Assembly: GCA_036381835.1 (NCBI GenBank)
Contig: DASVCA010000168.1
Location: forward strand, 1-47,348
Direction of reading: 5' to 3'
DNA: 47,348 bases
From: DASULK01 sp036381835
Lineage (GTDB): Bacteria > Actinomycetota > Actinomycetes > Mycobacteriales > Micromonosporaceae
The notes beneath the pieces were generated by a model that had not been told where the DNA came from, did no database searches, and saw only the letters and a list, made by a program, of their open reading frames with translations. Below, piece after piece: positions 36,501 to 41,459 of this stretch; within the stretch, counting starts at the first letter, position 1; each line of letters opens with the position of its first letter. Made by a program: the position numbers and the translations under genes.

Positions 36501-39500
36501 GCCGACATTCTCGGCCTGGACGTCACCGAGGTGGCGTCCACGGCGTCGTTCACCGACCTCGGCCTCGACTCCATCTTCCGGATGGACCTGGCCCGCCGCA
36601 TCAACGCGGCGGTCGGCGTCGAACTCGACGCGTCGCTACTGTACGAGTACGACACGGTCGAACGGCTGGCGGCGCATGTGGCGGCGCGCACCGAGCCGCC
36701 GACGCCCGGCGCGGCCGTGACGCCGCCCGACGGCAAGTCGGTGACGGTGGTCGATCCCGACGACGCGGTGGTGACCGCGGCTGATTCCGACGACGCGGCG
36801 GAGCGCCTGTTCGTCGAACTCGTCGGTGCCGTGGTGGCGCGCCCCTTCGACCCCGCGCTGGACTTCGTCACCAACGGGTTCACCTCGTTCGACATGTTGC
36901 GGGTGGTCAGCGCCCTAGAGCGGCGGTTCGGGGCGCTGCGCAAGACCCTGCTGTTCGACGAGCCGACCGCCGCTCGGGTGGTCGCCCATCTGCGCGGCGC
37001 GTACGGCGCGGCGACGGTCCGGGAACTGCTGCGCCAGGCGATCGACGAGGCCGAGTCCGCTGACCGGTCGGCTCCGGTGACCCTGGTCGAGGCCGGCCCC
37101 GAGCACCGGACCGGCCGCGATACGGCCGGTCCGGTGCTCGCCCGCAAACGGCAGCTCACCGCCGAACTGACCGCGCTGCTGCAGCAGATAGACGAGCGCC
37201 ATGCGAAGGAAGGCGGGCTCGCCGGCCGCGACATCGCTCCGCTGGTCTTCCTCGGTAGCAGCCGTCGGGCGTACTTCAACTTCTCCCGCCGGAACCGGGA
37301 TTTGCTCGCCTGGAGCTACGCCGGCAGTGCGGAGGACTTCCCCGTGCTCGCCGGCGAGCTGCTGAACTACGCGGCGGAGAACGGTCTTCGGGCCAACTTC
37401 CTGTCGCTGCTTCCGTTGCGGGAGGCGGCGGGGATACCGCTGACCGCCACCCCGTTCGGGGCGGTGCAGCGGTTGGAGGATCTGCCGTCGTTCGCGATCA
37501 GCGGCGGGAAGATGACCCGTCTGCGCTACATGGTGCGTCGGTTCGCCAAGGTCGGTCACTGCCGCACCCAGGAGTACGCGCCGGGCACCGACAGCGCGTT
37601 GGACGCCCGGATCGCCGAGATGATCGACCAGTGGGGCGATCAGAAGCAGATGGTCAACCCGTACGTCGCGGTGGTCCGCGAAGAGTTGCGCCGCGGGGTT
37701 CTCGCCGAGCGGCACCGGATGTTCCTCACCTGGCGAGACGACCAGCTGATGAACGTGGTGATCGTGACGAAGATCCCCTCGGAGAACGGGTACCTGCTCG
37801 ATCTGGAGTTCTATCCGAAGCACATGCCGACCGGCGGCCTTGAGTTCGCCATCGTGTCGATCATCGAGACGCTGCGCGACGAGGGGTGCACCGTGTTCAG
37901 CTTCGGCGCCAGCTTCGGGGTGCAGATCGCCACCTCGGACAATGCGGCACCCGACGTCGAGCAGGGGCTGGCCGAGCTGCGTGCCGCGAACATCTTCGGC
38001 ACGGGGAACTTCCAGTTCAAGAACAAGTTCCGGCCGGTCAACCATCCGATCTACCTGTGCCAGCCGGCTGTCGGCGAGCGCACCGGCGTCTCGGATGTGA
38101 TTCTGATGATCGCCGACCCGGATCTCGCCGCGGATGTACCCGGCCTCGCCGCCGCCGGCTCGGTCGCCGCGGATTCCGCGTCACCCGCGCCGTCTCCCCG
38201 GCCCACGCCGTCTCCCCGGCCCGCGCCGCCGACGCGATCCACGCCGCCGGCACCGGCGGTTCGTGCCGTCCCGGCCGCGGGCGAGCGCACCCGTCGGCTG
38301 GCCGACCGCGGGTGGAACCCGTTGGCGCTGGCCCCGTCGGACATCGAGGTCGATCTGGTCACCGACTCTTGGGCCGAATTGAGCGGCCCCGCGCTGCAGG
38401 CCCGGGCGAGTCACCTCCGGCAGCGAGCGGCGGACACCGATGTGGTCGAGTTCTCGGTGCCCGACTGGCTGCCGTTCGATCTGGCCGTGCCGACCGCGAG
38501 CGGGCGTTCCGCCGAGGCCCTGCTCTGCCGGGCCTGGCCCGGCCCCCGAGGGCTGGTCATTCACTCCGGGCTGTTTCCCACCTGGTCGATGAACCTGGCG
38601 GACGCCGGATTCGGCGACCGCCGGGTTCGGACGGTCGGTGAGTCCGGTGGGGTCTTCCGGGGCGATGTGGATCTGGCCGATCTGCGCGCACAGCTGGCGA
38701 GGGCCAACGGGGGTACGGCATTCGTCGCCGTCGAGTTGAGCGGCAACGCGGGGGGCGGCCAGCCCGTCTCGATCGCCAATCTGCGCGCCGTCCGGCAGGC
38801 CGCCGCCGTGCACCGAGTGCCGGTCGTCCTGGACGCGACCCGACTGGTGGAGAACGCGGTCTTCATCGCCCGGCACGAGCCGGAGTTCATCGGACTCGAT
38901 CCTTGGACGGTCGCCCGGGAACTGCTCGACTGCGCGGACGCGGTGACGCTCAGCCTGTCGAAGGACTTCGGGGTCACCTTCGGCGGCCTCGTCGCCACCC
39001 GGATCCCCGAGCTGGCCGACCGGATCCGCGAGCATCTCGTGCTGCGCGGCCGGGAGGTCGGCCTGACCGGCCGCCGACGACTGGCCGCAGCCCTCACCGA
39101 TCGGCGCGGGGTGCTCGATCTGGTCGAGACCCGGATGTCCGCGGTCGCGGCTCTCTGGTCCGCCCTGCACGAGGCCGGTGTTCCGATGGCGGCACCCACG
39201 GGAGCGCACTGTGTGCTCCTGGACGTCAACCGGATGCCCCGGTTCGCGCGACTCACCGAACCGGTCGCGTCGTTCCTGGCCTGGCTCTACCTGGGCACCG
39301 GGGTGCGCGGCGGCCCGCATCACACCGCCGACGGCGTGATCCGACTCGCCGTGCCGTTGGGTCTCTCGGTCGACGCGGCTCGCGCGATCGGTGCCCGGAT
39401 CGCCGAGCTGTGGCGGCTCGACGCCCCCGTGCCGGATCTGCTCGCGGTCGATCAGGCGACGACCGGCACGCCGCCGCAGGCCCGCTACCACCCGGCCGAG

Positions 39501-40451
39501 GGGCTGCCGGAGGACATCTCAGCGGCGATGCGGGAGGGCTACCGGCCCCAGGACGAGAACGCTCAGGTACTTCGGGAGGAAGCCGGCGTCCAACGGCGGT
39601 TGGTGGAGGTCGACGCCGACCGGGTCGAGGTGTTCATCCACGGTGAAGGTCCGGTGCTCCTGCTCATGCACCCGTTCAACATCGGCGCCGGGGTCTTCGC
39701 CCGTCAGTTCGCCGATCTCGCGGCGCGGTTCCGAGTGGTGACCGTGCACCATCCCGGTGTCGGCGCGACCACCTGGCAGGCGAACCTCACCTTGGACGGG
39801 ATCGCCGCGCTCTACGCGGATGTCCTGGACCGGCTCGGTCTGCCCGGACCGGTGCACGTCGCCGGTGCCTCCTTCGGCGGGCTGGTAGCGCAGACCTTCG
39901 CCCTGCGCTACCCGGACCGGACCGCCACCCTGACCCTGCTCGGCAGCTCCTACAAGGTGGGCAACCGCAACGGCGAGGTCAATCGGCTCTCCATCGTGGC
40001 CGCGGAGGACTTCGACCGAGTGGTCGCCGCCGGGGGACTCCCCGCCGTCCGGCGGGCCGACCTGGAGCCGCTGCTGCTGCGCTGCGAGAGCATGGACCCG
40101 CAGACCGGTCTGAGCTACCTTGACGTCTTCGCCGCCCAGCCGAATCTGCTGGGACGGCTCGGGGAGATCTCCGTGCCGACGCTGATCCTGCAGGGCGGCC
40201 AGGACACGGTGATCCCGCGCAAGACCGCGCATCTGCTGCACGGGATGATCCCGGACGCACGCTACGTGGAGCTGCCGCACGCCGGGCACTTCCCGACCCT
40301 CACCCATCCGGACGAGGTGCATGCGGAGCTGGTGCCGTTCCTCTTGGCGCACCCGGTGCTGCCGGGCGCGGCGCCCGAACCGGAAACCGCACCGGGACCG
40401 GCGCCGGGCGACGCGCAGGTTCCCGCGGTACTGACCGCCCGGGGATGGTGA
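18966..40451 (+). CDS. lnmJ: LnmJ-like trans-AT polyketide synthase ending in DUF-SH-TE
   Basis: 7161 residues. Domains with rough residues: DH 1-285, ACP 318-398, KR 438-875; KS 900-1325, degenerate ACP 1375-1448, ECH 1612-1868, ACP 1911-1992; KS 2088-2517, DH 2692-2945, KR 2954-3395, MT 3415-3772, ACP 3792-3872; KS 3925-4354, KR 4542-5009, ACP 5049-5132; KS 5187-5616, ACP 5834-5909, ACP 5944-6024, DUF 6059-6369, SH 6446-6832, TE 6876-7126. All four KS domains have Cys-His-His; there is no AT. The DUF-SH-TE end is the leinamycin-family signature: SH is a PLP lyase that leaves a thiol on the chain and TE releases the product. The embedded ECH domain and the dead ACP are not something I know from leinamycin. 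Followed by lnmK, L and M homologues as in the lnm cluster. Confidence 0.95.
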   Translation: MPESEIECRVRLTHSDFIMANHRVHGVSVLPGVTFLDIIYRVLIAQGHDPRRVVLRNVLFTEAVTTSEGLERELRVVVGAPEEDVRRVRVESRWLRDGVEIAPWRENARAELVPDDREPAPARDVTALIAAAAERDDVDRLYARTRREGIRHGAPMTCSGVLYRPSAGAGAPRWLLAELRLDPSVTAHEAAFHLHPAMMDASTLAAFGQNEDVGAEPFIPFFIERFRAPAPLRGTVYAHVPAPEVPVGSGDLLRNSYTLHSADGELLAEFHGMSCKRIRHPELITKLLAEVDPAQVVAPEAAPLDTVPGGPDPVDLPDDPVTAVVAHLRARIAAVLDRPDTELRTDLGFYDLGLDSVTLLNLSAELETLAGTALYPTLLFEYGTIDSLARHLVDTYPIRLRPQRTGVPAADDAEPSRPDDRPPSAVREDAAVTACLTPEWVAGPSNGGPAPTLVVAIDAPSHVIAELGRATRVRAVESDAPATAGPEAVAVTEQRLAEILAEIADEPGPVAFLQFLPTAPADAPLPAAPARLLALARALVATRPTRPIPVVCVTSAPAGPQQTAVGALAATIAAEVPSLRCRLVEATGAVDPGLLLAELCDDRGDPVVRHVAGTRQVRRWRNLRPIPPTTPAVRRGGVYLVTGGGGGIAGLLTEHLVATYGAKVILIGRGAADQNLRDRMADWNRRGGEVHYVRADVAQPSEVRAAVATAQGLFGRINGVLHCAGSVRDGLFFRKDPTDLVPVWAAKVAGTVQLDEATRELPLDFFALFSSMSALVPNPGQSDYAYANAFQFDYARWRATTDRPGRSVAIAWPYWAEGGMRIPSDALARSSSATGAVPLPTADALRVLEWALAEGPPDVAVVCTQDPARIADLLPPAPVSEPAAPTPSGAPGSTGGPGESQAIAVIGLAGRYPQAADLDEFWRNLTEGRDCIREVPIERWDHDAIFDPNRDATGRTYSRWGGFVDGVDLFDPGFFGISRRDAQRMDPQERLFLLASWHAVEDAGYNVQALAGETVGVFAGVMWNHYQLLADQDGGVAPTAMHAAVANRVSYCLNLNGPSMAVDSACSASLTAVHLAVESLRRGESTLALAGGVNVTVHPQKYLQLAQGQFLSDDGRCRSFGADASGYVPGEGVGVVVLKPLDRALADGDHIYGVIRASVLNHTGRTSGFTVPSPTAQAELIRAALDQAGWTAGSVGVLEAHGTGTSLGDPIEIEGLRQAFAKDPTSEGGCAVGSVKSNIGHLESAAGIAGLTKVLLQLRYRELVPSLHSTRINPHLDLAGSPLRVQQRHEPWPPPPGGGPRRAGVSAFGAGGANGHILVEEAPAGSRPALASAERLFVLSARNEATLRRYAENYLDLIDGWLAEAVAGSGTGCESVPGLVRLTELAADVLGIPVSAIDGSESLSDLGFDPPALAELLRRAGVPSARIPVGAEPTIAELAELLDTRAGTGRAEPPDRFAELTYTLQVGRVPMATRLAIVAGSLRELREELAGYLAGQGSSAGRVYHGPANPRFGSAHERLAAFRAGRLAEVAEDWVAGGELAFADAYDPDSRPRRIPLPGYPFQLESCWVGQGRPGGRAARAEETRLVAATPAAAVGPAPRVLPDEPVPTVPVPFDNTDEVELRLLDGAIALVTLRDRDNNNMFTPGLMRGLEAVFAHLSGRTDIGAVVLTGVDSVFSMGATPSALETLAGGGSRFTDSPFVYEGLLRCPHPVITAMQGHASGGGLAFGLYADVVVMARESSYRANFLTYGFTPGMGATYILERRFGRALAAEMFYTGRSVTGAELERRGANVSFADQRDVLPTALGLARAMAEKAPHAVRVLKRDLASRVLAELAEVIDRESAMHDRVFGPDSVDRIRDHFRKVDAFRSAAQPPQAGPAVVSAATAPTDRAPSADPGTASADQASPAVPTADQVTAVLTEVLCASLYLDPSEVDPELPFSEMGLDSIGAVEVVRELNRAFGLDIDSVAVYDHPTVRQLVTQVRAVAASRAELYQQAVAPPADPRPEPEPVVPADPHPKPEPVTPELPASPAEPPGGESPPPSVRLAPVAGKATTTDLAVDRPGARVSLRVLSEPSAQTESRPAADDEPVPIAVIGMAGRFPDAPDLDGFWRNLLSGRDSVRTVPASRWDVETYFDPDRRVPGRTYSKWAALLSDVDAFDPAFFRISPLEATAMDPQQRLFLQVAWAGIEDAGYAEPAAGPRRWGVFVGCDTGEYVDLLRETGQSESAHAFLGNSASVLAARIAYLLDLTGPTMAVDTACSSSLVAVHLACESIRSGGCDAAVAGGVALMLTPRMHVMTSKTGMLSPTGRSAPFAAAADGIVLGEGVGAVVLKRLDRALADGDQVHGVILASGINGDGRTNGLTAPSAVSQAALIREVHRRAGVSASDITYVEAHGTGTPLGDPIEVKALDQVLRAGVADGGTGFCGIGSVKSNIGHTTMAAGVAGLLKTLLALRHRKLPPTINLDEVNPRIDFDGSALRPVTTVEDWRPGPSGRLVAAVSSFGFSGTNAHLVVAEPPHRESAPGHAGEQAIVLSARTPSALARVMSRLADRLQDPVDRPALVDVAYTLAVGRAALPVRAATVVGTVDELLDWLRQEAIGAVATPTAPDAVPSERPATPAAAVSAWLAGRSVDWSALPNLRGGRRIGLPTYPFDTDRHWVDVAAEAPAEPTRTADVAGATRSEADSGPGATVRPTDWLVADHRVGGTPLLPGVAVLEAVVRAVTSPAAAGTDLNTPTGITDPLRIAGVQWLRPFTVTSPRTPRLDLTPYRDALRFTLTAADEPEQVVAQGRVLRDVGDRIESEVVELDTVRERCTGRIDSAEIYAGFTVAGISYGPSFQVLDEVRYTDDEALGVLAVPPSRAAEIAVRPLHPVVLDGALQTVAALVGRTDTRPYVPFALEAVDVLAPVPVAGYSYVTRRDGTFTVRLTDLDGRVCVRFTGLALRVARTAPVSDDGPTRLFVPVLRAASPFPPDPSRRRVVVLSNPSDTALAAALVAEHRAAGDRAMLADLPETADPGWVDRLDHPDTVYLLAVGTGDQVSAGDAERIMLTGYRVLRSLALSELSRQPLTVKIITGGVVPAVGTPVRPAAAGLLGLARSVAAEQPHWTVGCLDVGVGVRDHAALAAALRAEPGRQRLVLLDGDRRMTRVLRPVPADPPSVAADPYREQGSYLLIGGAGGIGAELARHLARTRQARLTLVGRRPADERIDTLLAELRRLGGQASYLRADASRPDELRAAVARARAEFGDLHGVFHTALVLRDRTVARMTENDLRDVLAAKVAGAVALGTVLQGMPLDFLVFFSSAVSFTDAAGQANYAAASTFEDAYAAWLRDTCRLPVCVVNWGFWGTVGVVADNRYVSRLDRFGVGSIEPHEGLAALAEVLRRRLPQAVVVKAQPDGLARLGVETETALPEPGGADTPVDRVRRAFPLLERFAPALLHQTLTTRGVLASSGGRTTVRELRERIGVQPQYHRLFAALVDMLVESGRLRRDEGGEDVLTGGRAADTADPADIVARYPELAPHVTLLTRCVEALLEVLAGVRRPTEVLFPGGSSDLVEQIYRGQAAADFYHRLMADEAVAAVRRARRDERPVRILEVGAGTGASSVFVLAALAESGVPVEYCYTDISSAFLRRGTDAFADRYPFLTFATLDIERDPAAQGFTPHSYDLVLATNVLHATTRIDHTLAQVRRLLRADGTLLVNEVTAGSHFLTLTFGLTPGWWKFQDEGDRLPHSPLLAPRQWWDALTAAGFSAPRTLGFPDVAPAQLGQCLLAATVAQPESGSAVPDPKNAAAEAVAPAAVRGYVRSVFAEVLRFRADDLADQVTFENYGVDSLVSLDILSRFEADLGPLPATLLFEHLTIAELAEHLLAEHRERLAAVLVDAAADEAPAPPRVAALDVPVAEAQPVVSVAVRQAEASDAGPTGDDIERTGVAVIGVVGRYPGAPDLDRFWGLLAEGRSGVTEVPAHRWDWRDHFDPRPGVPQRSYGKWGGFLDGIDEFDPGFFGILPREAADIDPQERLFLECAWRLLEQAGYLGEHTHEPATGVFVGTMYGSYGQLAAAGWHRGELSGAHSAYWSIANRVSYVLNLRGPSFAVDSACSSSLLAVHLASESIRRGECRMAIAGGVNVILHPAHLVALSARNMLAADGRCKVFDAAADGFVPGEGVGAVLLKPLSQAIADGDRIWAVLRSGTTNAGGKTGGYTVPNPNAQAELVAEAVRRAGVDPGTIGYLEAHGTGTELGDPIEITGLRRVFSGPAPTSCAIGSVKANIGHLEGAAGIAGLTKVLLQLRHGRIAPCVNLDTVNPKIELDPERHYLPRTLTEWPRPVDDLGRPMPRRAGVSSFGAGGANVHLIVEEHLGASVPAAAPVGPAGRIFVLSARTRPQLVRYAAEVADFLADPGAAQVSLVELCCAAQLGRRQLPERLAVVADDVPGLARALREFASGSAGSRCRSGTATPGNRDADIVLPASTASIEELSAIAEHWVAGGPVDWRSWWPARLPARADFPGCPFERRRYWLSTPTGDSRPAGPADEASSTAAGAADALLATGAEVDCVFRRPVWRTAPLTAGPRRPRSALVIVADQALADALVAELADRDVSCRIAQPVPGVPVGRVGPGRYRFDPSTGTGCAELVELLAAEGPTPDTVLQVAAPGDDVLAQLDAVLYPYIELVCALLAVDRTDRPLRAVAAVADGAIAASATAGAIRTLAREHSRFTGWTVTLPPAPVADQARLLAGELSSEPTETEDGPVTEVAYFDGIRRVKILQEFTPAPESGGPGILPRPGGSYLITGGGGALGLAVAEFLAHRGAGRLVLAARSEPTGPALARIAALRAAGTDVCFHRADVSSPEDVAALLSACGQLHGIVHAAGISRDRRAMLKSREEMAQVLAPKVRGALLLDRATRDLPLDFLVLFSSLVAETGNPGQVDYSAANAALHAFAAQREELRRRGERSGRTLAIGWPLWADGGMGVDEATRRLFARVFGMVPMPTATGLSVLARGLAGRESSFVVWATSRRNPDVGRAPVEPAVTGPDEADGATVPGSAGARGRRSSEPTSPDLLRGHVERTLCRFASAFLLIDESEVDLTDDLLDTGFDSISLTELINQVNEAYGLDLLPTVLFECATLAAFADYLVREHAEAVVRTLPESEMPEEHGPDAVDHVLAEQDAATAEQAPAPTPPAPTQPTRTAAASDRSDPVAVVGMAGLLPNAADLGVFWEHLVAGADLIGPAPADRLELHADPETSDVRGGFVAELSGFDAALFRISRTEARLMDPQQRIFLETVWRAIEDAGHRPEKLAGTDTGLFVGVSTTDYADLLRQHGIAVEAHTASGIAHSILANRVSHVLDLRGPSEAVDTACSSSLVALHRAVRAITSGDCSAAVVGGVNALLSPGLFTAFRKSGMLSPDGACKTFDANADGYVRGEGAGALFLKPLARAEADGDHIYAVIRGVAVNHGGRSSSLTAPNPQAQARVLVQAYREAGVDPATVTAIEAHGTGTRLGDPVEIEGLKKAFDRLYADWGRPMPDQPHIALGSVKSNIGHLEAAAGIAGVLKVLLAMRYGVLPASINLDTLNPYLRLAGTPFFVNTAARDWTPVDDDGRLIRRAGVSSFGFGGVNAHVVLETTVRPPTRTPVQAGPYVLPLSAPDGPALAGYAGRLARYLADHPDLDLAAVAYTLQVGRTPRPHRVAVWASTVDEAVRALAAIEAGRDEPGVPRSADERSGPSPVTGWLDGADVDWGELWSGVLPRRVPLPPAPLARRDYWFDARAEKPRKEPAVPEPAAPDHPGSNRPSPSPNGRTRPKLTLRPTSQHRAPASAPTVAVASTPVEPEPAAASTGAEGVPGDRTELGGYIRSQVADILGLDVTEVASTASFTDLGLDSIFRMDLARRINAAVGVELDASLLYEYDTVERLAAHVAARTEPPTPGAAVTPPDGKSVTVVDPDDAVVTAADSDDAAERLFVELVGAVVARPFDPALDFVTNGFTSFDMLRVVSALERRFGALRKTLLFDEPTAARVVAHLRGAYGAATVRELLRQAIDEAESADRSAPVTLVEAGPEHRTGRDTAGPVLARKRQLTAELTALLQQIDERHAKEGGLAGRDIAPLVFLGSSRRAYFNFSRRNRDLLAWSYAGSAEDFPVLAGELLNYAAENGLRANFLSLLPLREAAGIPLTATPFGAVQRLEDLPSFAISGGKMTRLRYMVRRFAKVGHCRTQEYAPGTDSALDARIAEMIDQWGDQKQMVNPYVAVVREELRRGVLAERHRMFLTWRDDQLMNVVIVTKIPSENGYLLDLEFYPKHMPTGGLEFAIVSIIETLRDEGCTVFSFGASFGVQIATSDNAAPDVEQGLAELRAANIFGTGNFQFKNKFRPVNHPIYLCQPAVGERTGVSDVILMIADPDLAADVPGLAAAGSVAADSASPAPSPRPTPSPRPAPPTRSTPPAPAVRAVPAAGERTRRLADRGWNPLALAPSDIEVDLVTDSWAELSGPALQARASHLRQRAADTDVVEFSVPDWLPFDLAVPTASGRSAEALLCRAWPGPRGLVIHSGLFPTWSMNLADAGFGDRRVRTVGESGGVFRGDVDLADLRAQLARANGGTAFVAVELSGNAGGGQPVSIANLRAVRQAAAVHRVPVVLDATRLVENAVFIARHEPEFIGLDPWTVARELLDCADAVTLSLSKDFGVTFGGLVATRIPELADRIREHLVLRGREVGLTGRRRLAAALTDRRGVLDLVETRMSAVAALWSALHEAGVPMAAPTGAHCVLLDVNRMPRFARLTEPVASFLAWLYLGTGVRGGPHHTADGVIRLAVPLGLSVDAARAIGARIAELWRLDAPVPDLLAVDQATTGTPPQARYHPAEGLPEDISAAMREGYRPQDENAQVLREEAGVQRRLVEVDADRVEVFIHGEGPVLLLMHPFNIGAGVFARQFADLAARFRVVTVHHPGVGATTWQANLTLDGIAALYADVLDRLGLPGPVHVAGASFGGLVAQTFALRYPDRTATLTLLGSSYKVGNRNGEVNRLSIVAAEDFDRVVAAGGLPAVRRADLEPLLLRCESMDPQTGLSYLDVFAAQPNLLGRLGEISVPTLILQGGQDTVIPRKTAHLLHGMIPDARYVELPHAGHFPTLTHPDEVHAELVPFLLAHPVLPGAAPEPETAPGPAPGDAQVPAVLTARGW
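21664..24945 (+). other. Module: KS-(degenerate ACP)-ECH-ACP, internal beta-branching module
   Basis: The KS is complete (DSACSAS, LEAHGTGT, SNIGHLESAAG). Within its post-KS linker lies an ACP-like stretch with LGFDPP instead of LGxDS, so it cannot carry phosphopantetheine. Next comes a crotonase domain (23800-24570) with GHASGGGLAFG and YGFTPGMGAT, which resemble decarboxylating ECH2 enzymes such as PksI and the CurF ECH2. The following ACP (MGLDSIGAVEVV) resembles beta-branching ACPs but has Val where the Trp flag is usual. No KR or DH: the beta-keto group is free for HMG-synthase chemistry. Confidence 0.82.
23088..23310 (+). other. Degenerate ACP inserted in a post-KS linker (Ser replaced by Pro)
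   Basis: The translated stretch follows the ACP pattern (LAADVLGIP, LSDLGFDPPAL, PTIAELAELL), but the phosphopantetheine serine is Pro (codon 23193-23195, residue 1410). It sits between the KS and the LPGYPF motif that ends the flanking domain, not in a normal ACP position. Confidence 0.7.
25228..30585 (+). other. Module: KS-DH-KR-MT-ACP
   Basis: The KS is complete (DTACSSS, VEAHGTGT, SNIGHTTMAAG). The DH has HRVGGTPLLPG and DGALQ. The KR has GGAGGIG with Ser in FFSSAVS and Tyr in ANYAAAS. The methyltransferase (about 29210-30280) has the SAM loop LEVGAGTGASS and sits between KR and ACP, the usual place for a C-methyltransferase in trans-AT PKSs. ACP Ser is in YGVDSLV. Predicted outcome: an alpha-methylated double bond. 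Confidence 0.87.
30739..34365 (+). other. Module: KS-KR-ACP
   Basis: The KS is complete (DSACSSS, LEAHGTGT, ANIGHLEGAAG). The KR has TGGGGALG near 33315, Ser in LFSSLVA and Tyr in VDYSAAN. ACP Ser is in TGFDSIS. No DH, so a beta-hydroxyl is expected. Confidence 0.87.
34525..37035 (+). other. Module: terminal KS with tandem ACPs
   Basis: The KS is complete (DTACSSS, IEAHGTGT, SNIGHLEAAAG). Two ACPs follow: LGLDSIF at about 36555 and NGFTSFD at about 36885. No reductive domains, so a beta-ketothioester stays on the ACPs. In leinamycin the terminal module is where the LnmK/L/M/F system installs the propionate-derived branch before DUF-SH acts; the same is likely here. Confidence 0.83.
37140..38070 (+). 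other. DUF domain of the leinamycin-type DUF-SH didomain
   Basis: About 310 residues, always next to SH in leinamycin-family synthases and of unproven function. By eye its second half (LDLEFYPKHMPTGGLEFAI and VFSFGASFG) resembles the GNAT-like C-terminal domain of DUF2156/lysylphosphatidylglycerol synthases. It could supply or add the cysteine that SH later cleaves; this is inference. Confidence 0.75.
38190..38225 (+). repeat. Two tandem 18-base units encoding a PSPRP(T/A) linker
   Basis: CCGTCTCCCCGGCCCACG and CCGTCTCCCCGGCCCGCG are adjacent and differ at one base. They lie in the Pro-rich linker between DUF and SH. Simple linker expansion, no regulatory role suggested. Confidence 0.8.
38300..39460 (+). 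other. SH domain: PLP-dependent C-S lyase
   Basis: About 385 residues of the tyrosine phenol-lyase/tryptophanase fold. The PLP lysine is in LSLSKDFGV (codon 38961-38963, residue 6666), matching the KKD motif of that family. In LnmJ this domain cleaves the C-S bond of a cysteine adduct to leave a thiol on the polyketide, with pyruvate and ammonia released. Presence of the Lys suggests it is active. Confidence 0.88.
39590..40340 (+). other. Terminal thioesterase domain
   Basis: Alpha/beta hydrolase with nucleophile elbow AGASFGG (Ser codon 39870-39872, residue 6969) and late His in HAGHFPT. It follows SH directly as in LnmJ and should release or macrocyclise the finished chain. Confidence 0.88.
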
Positions 40452-40454
40452 GCC

Positions 40455-41459
40455 GTGACCATGTTGTCGCCCCCCGCCGTCCCGAGCCCGACCGCCGGCG
40501 TCGACCCGGCACCGACCGCCGACCCGGCCACCGTCACCCGTACCGAGGTCGTCCGGCCGGCCATGTGCGGGCACAACTCCCTACTTCTCGGCCGGATCGG
40601 CGACTGGACCTGGGACGCGGTCGCCGCCGTGTGCGACACGGACGTCCTGCGAGCCTTCGATCCCTCCGGGGCGCCGACCTACCTGTCGTTCTACTACTAC
40701 CGGGTCCGTGGGGGACGTCGCTTCCACCTGCGGACGCCGAGTTTCGGTGACCGGCTGCACGTCACCTCCCGGGTGTTCGGGTTCGGCAGCGAATCCGTGC
40801 TCACGCTGCACCGGCTCGCCCGTACCCCGGCGGGCGAGCGGTCGCCGGACCCGGACGACATCCGTCCGATCGATCCGGACGAGTTCTACCGCGCAGGCGA
40901 CGACGGTCATCTCTACGTGGAGAACTTCAACCGGTGGATCACCAGGTCGGACGCGGCGTCCAACGAGGGTCTGGTCCGCTCCTCGCCGATCGGCTTCCGC
41001 CACTCGCACCTGCCTCGGCTGCCGGACCGCTACTCGCCTCGGCTGGCCTGCCACCGCGCGCGCACCCGGCTGACGTTCGTCGACGACGAGACGCAACCGT
41101 CCGAGCCCTCCGGCGAACCGTTCACGGTCGACTACCCGGTGGACGCCAGCCGTGACCTCAACGGTGTCGGCCTGCTCTACTTCGCCACGTACTTCAGCAT
41201 CGTCGACTGGGCGCTGCTGCGCTTCTGGCAGCAGCTCGGCGGCGACGTCCGGTCGTTCCTCGACCGCATCGTGGTGGACCAGCAACTGTGCTACCTGGGC
41301 AACGCCGACGCGGGCACCGTGGTCCGGGTGACGGTCCGTCGCCGCAGCCGGGACGCATCGCCCGATCTGAATGTCATCGATGTGGTGCTGCGCGACCGCG
41401 CCTCGGACCGTCTGCTGGCGGTCTGCACGCTCCAGCTGCTGAACGGAGGTCACCTGTGA
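40455..41459 (+). CDS. lnmK: LnmK-like bifunctional acyltransferase/decarboxylase
   Basis: 334 residues from GTG 40455; ATG 40461 is an equally good start. The sequence has the double-hotdog character of LnmK (GHNSLLLGRIGDWTWD near the start, then a Tyr cluster in YLSFYYYR, and a second hotdog with NGVGLLYFATY). LnmK loads methylmalonyl-CoA onto its own tyrosine, decarboxylates it, and delivers propionyl to the ACP LnmL for beta-alkylation. Its position right after the LnmJ-like gene and overlapping the ACP gene (GTGA) supports this assignment. I cannot point to the exact catalytic Tyr without an alignment. Confidence 0.88.
   Translation: MTMLSPPAVPSPTAGVDPAPTADPATVTRTEVVRPAMCGHNSLLLGRIGDWTWDAVAAVCDTDVLRAFDPSGAPTYLSFYYYRVRGGRRFHLRTPSFGDRLHVTSRVFGFGSESVLTLHRLARTPAGERSPDPDDIRPIDPDEFYRAGDDGHLYVENFNRWITRSDAASNEGLVRSSPIGFRHSHLPRLPDRYSPRLACHRARTRLTFVDDETQPSEPSGEPFTVDYPVDASRDLNGVGLLYFATYFSIVDWALLRFWQQLGGDVRSFLDRIVVDQQLCYLGNADAGTVVRVTVRRRSRDASPDLNVIDVVLRDRASDRLLAVCTLQLLNGGHL

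Noticed and set aside
2..40451. Absence of AT domains as a sign of assembly error
   Set aside because: The reading frames are intact and every KS is followed by a trans-AT type flanking linker; leinamycin-type synthases are AT-less and are loaded by a separate acyltransferase.
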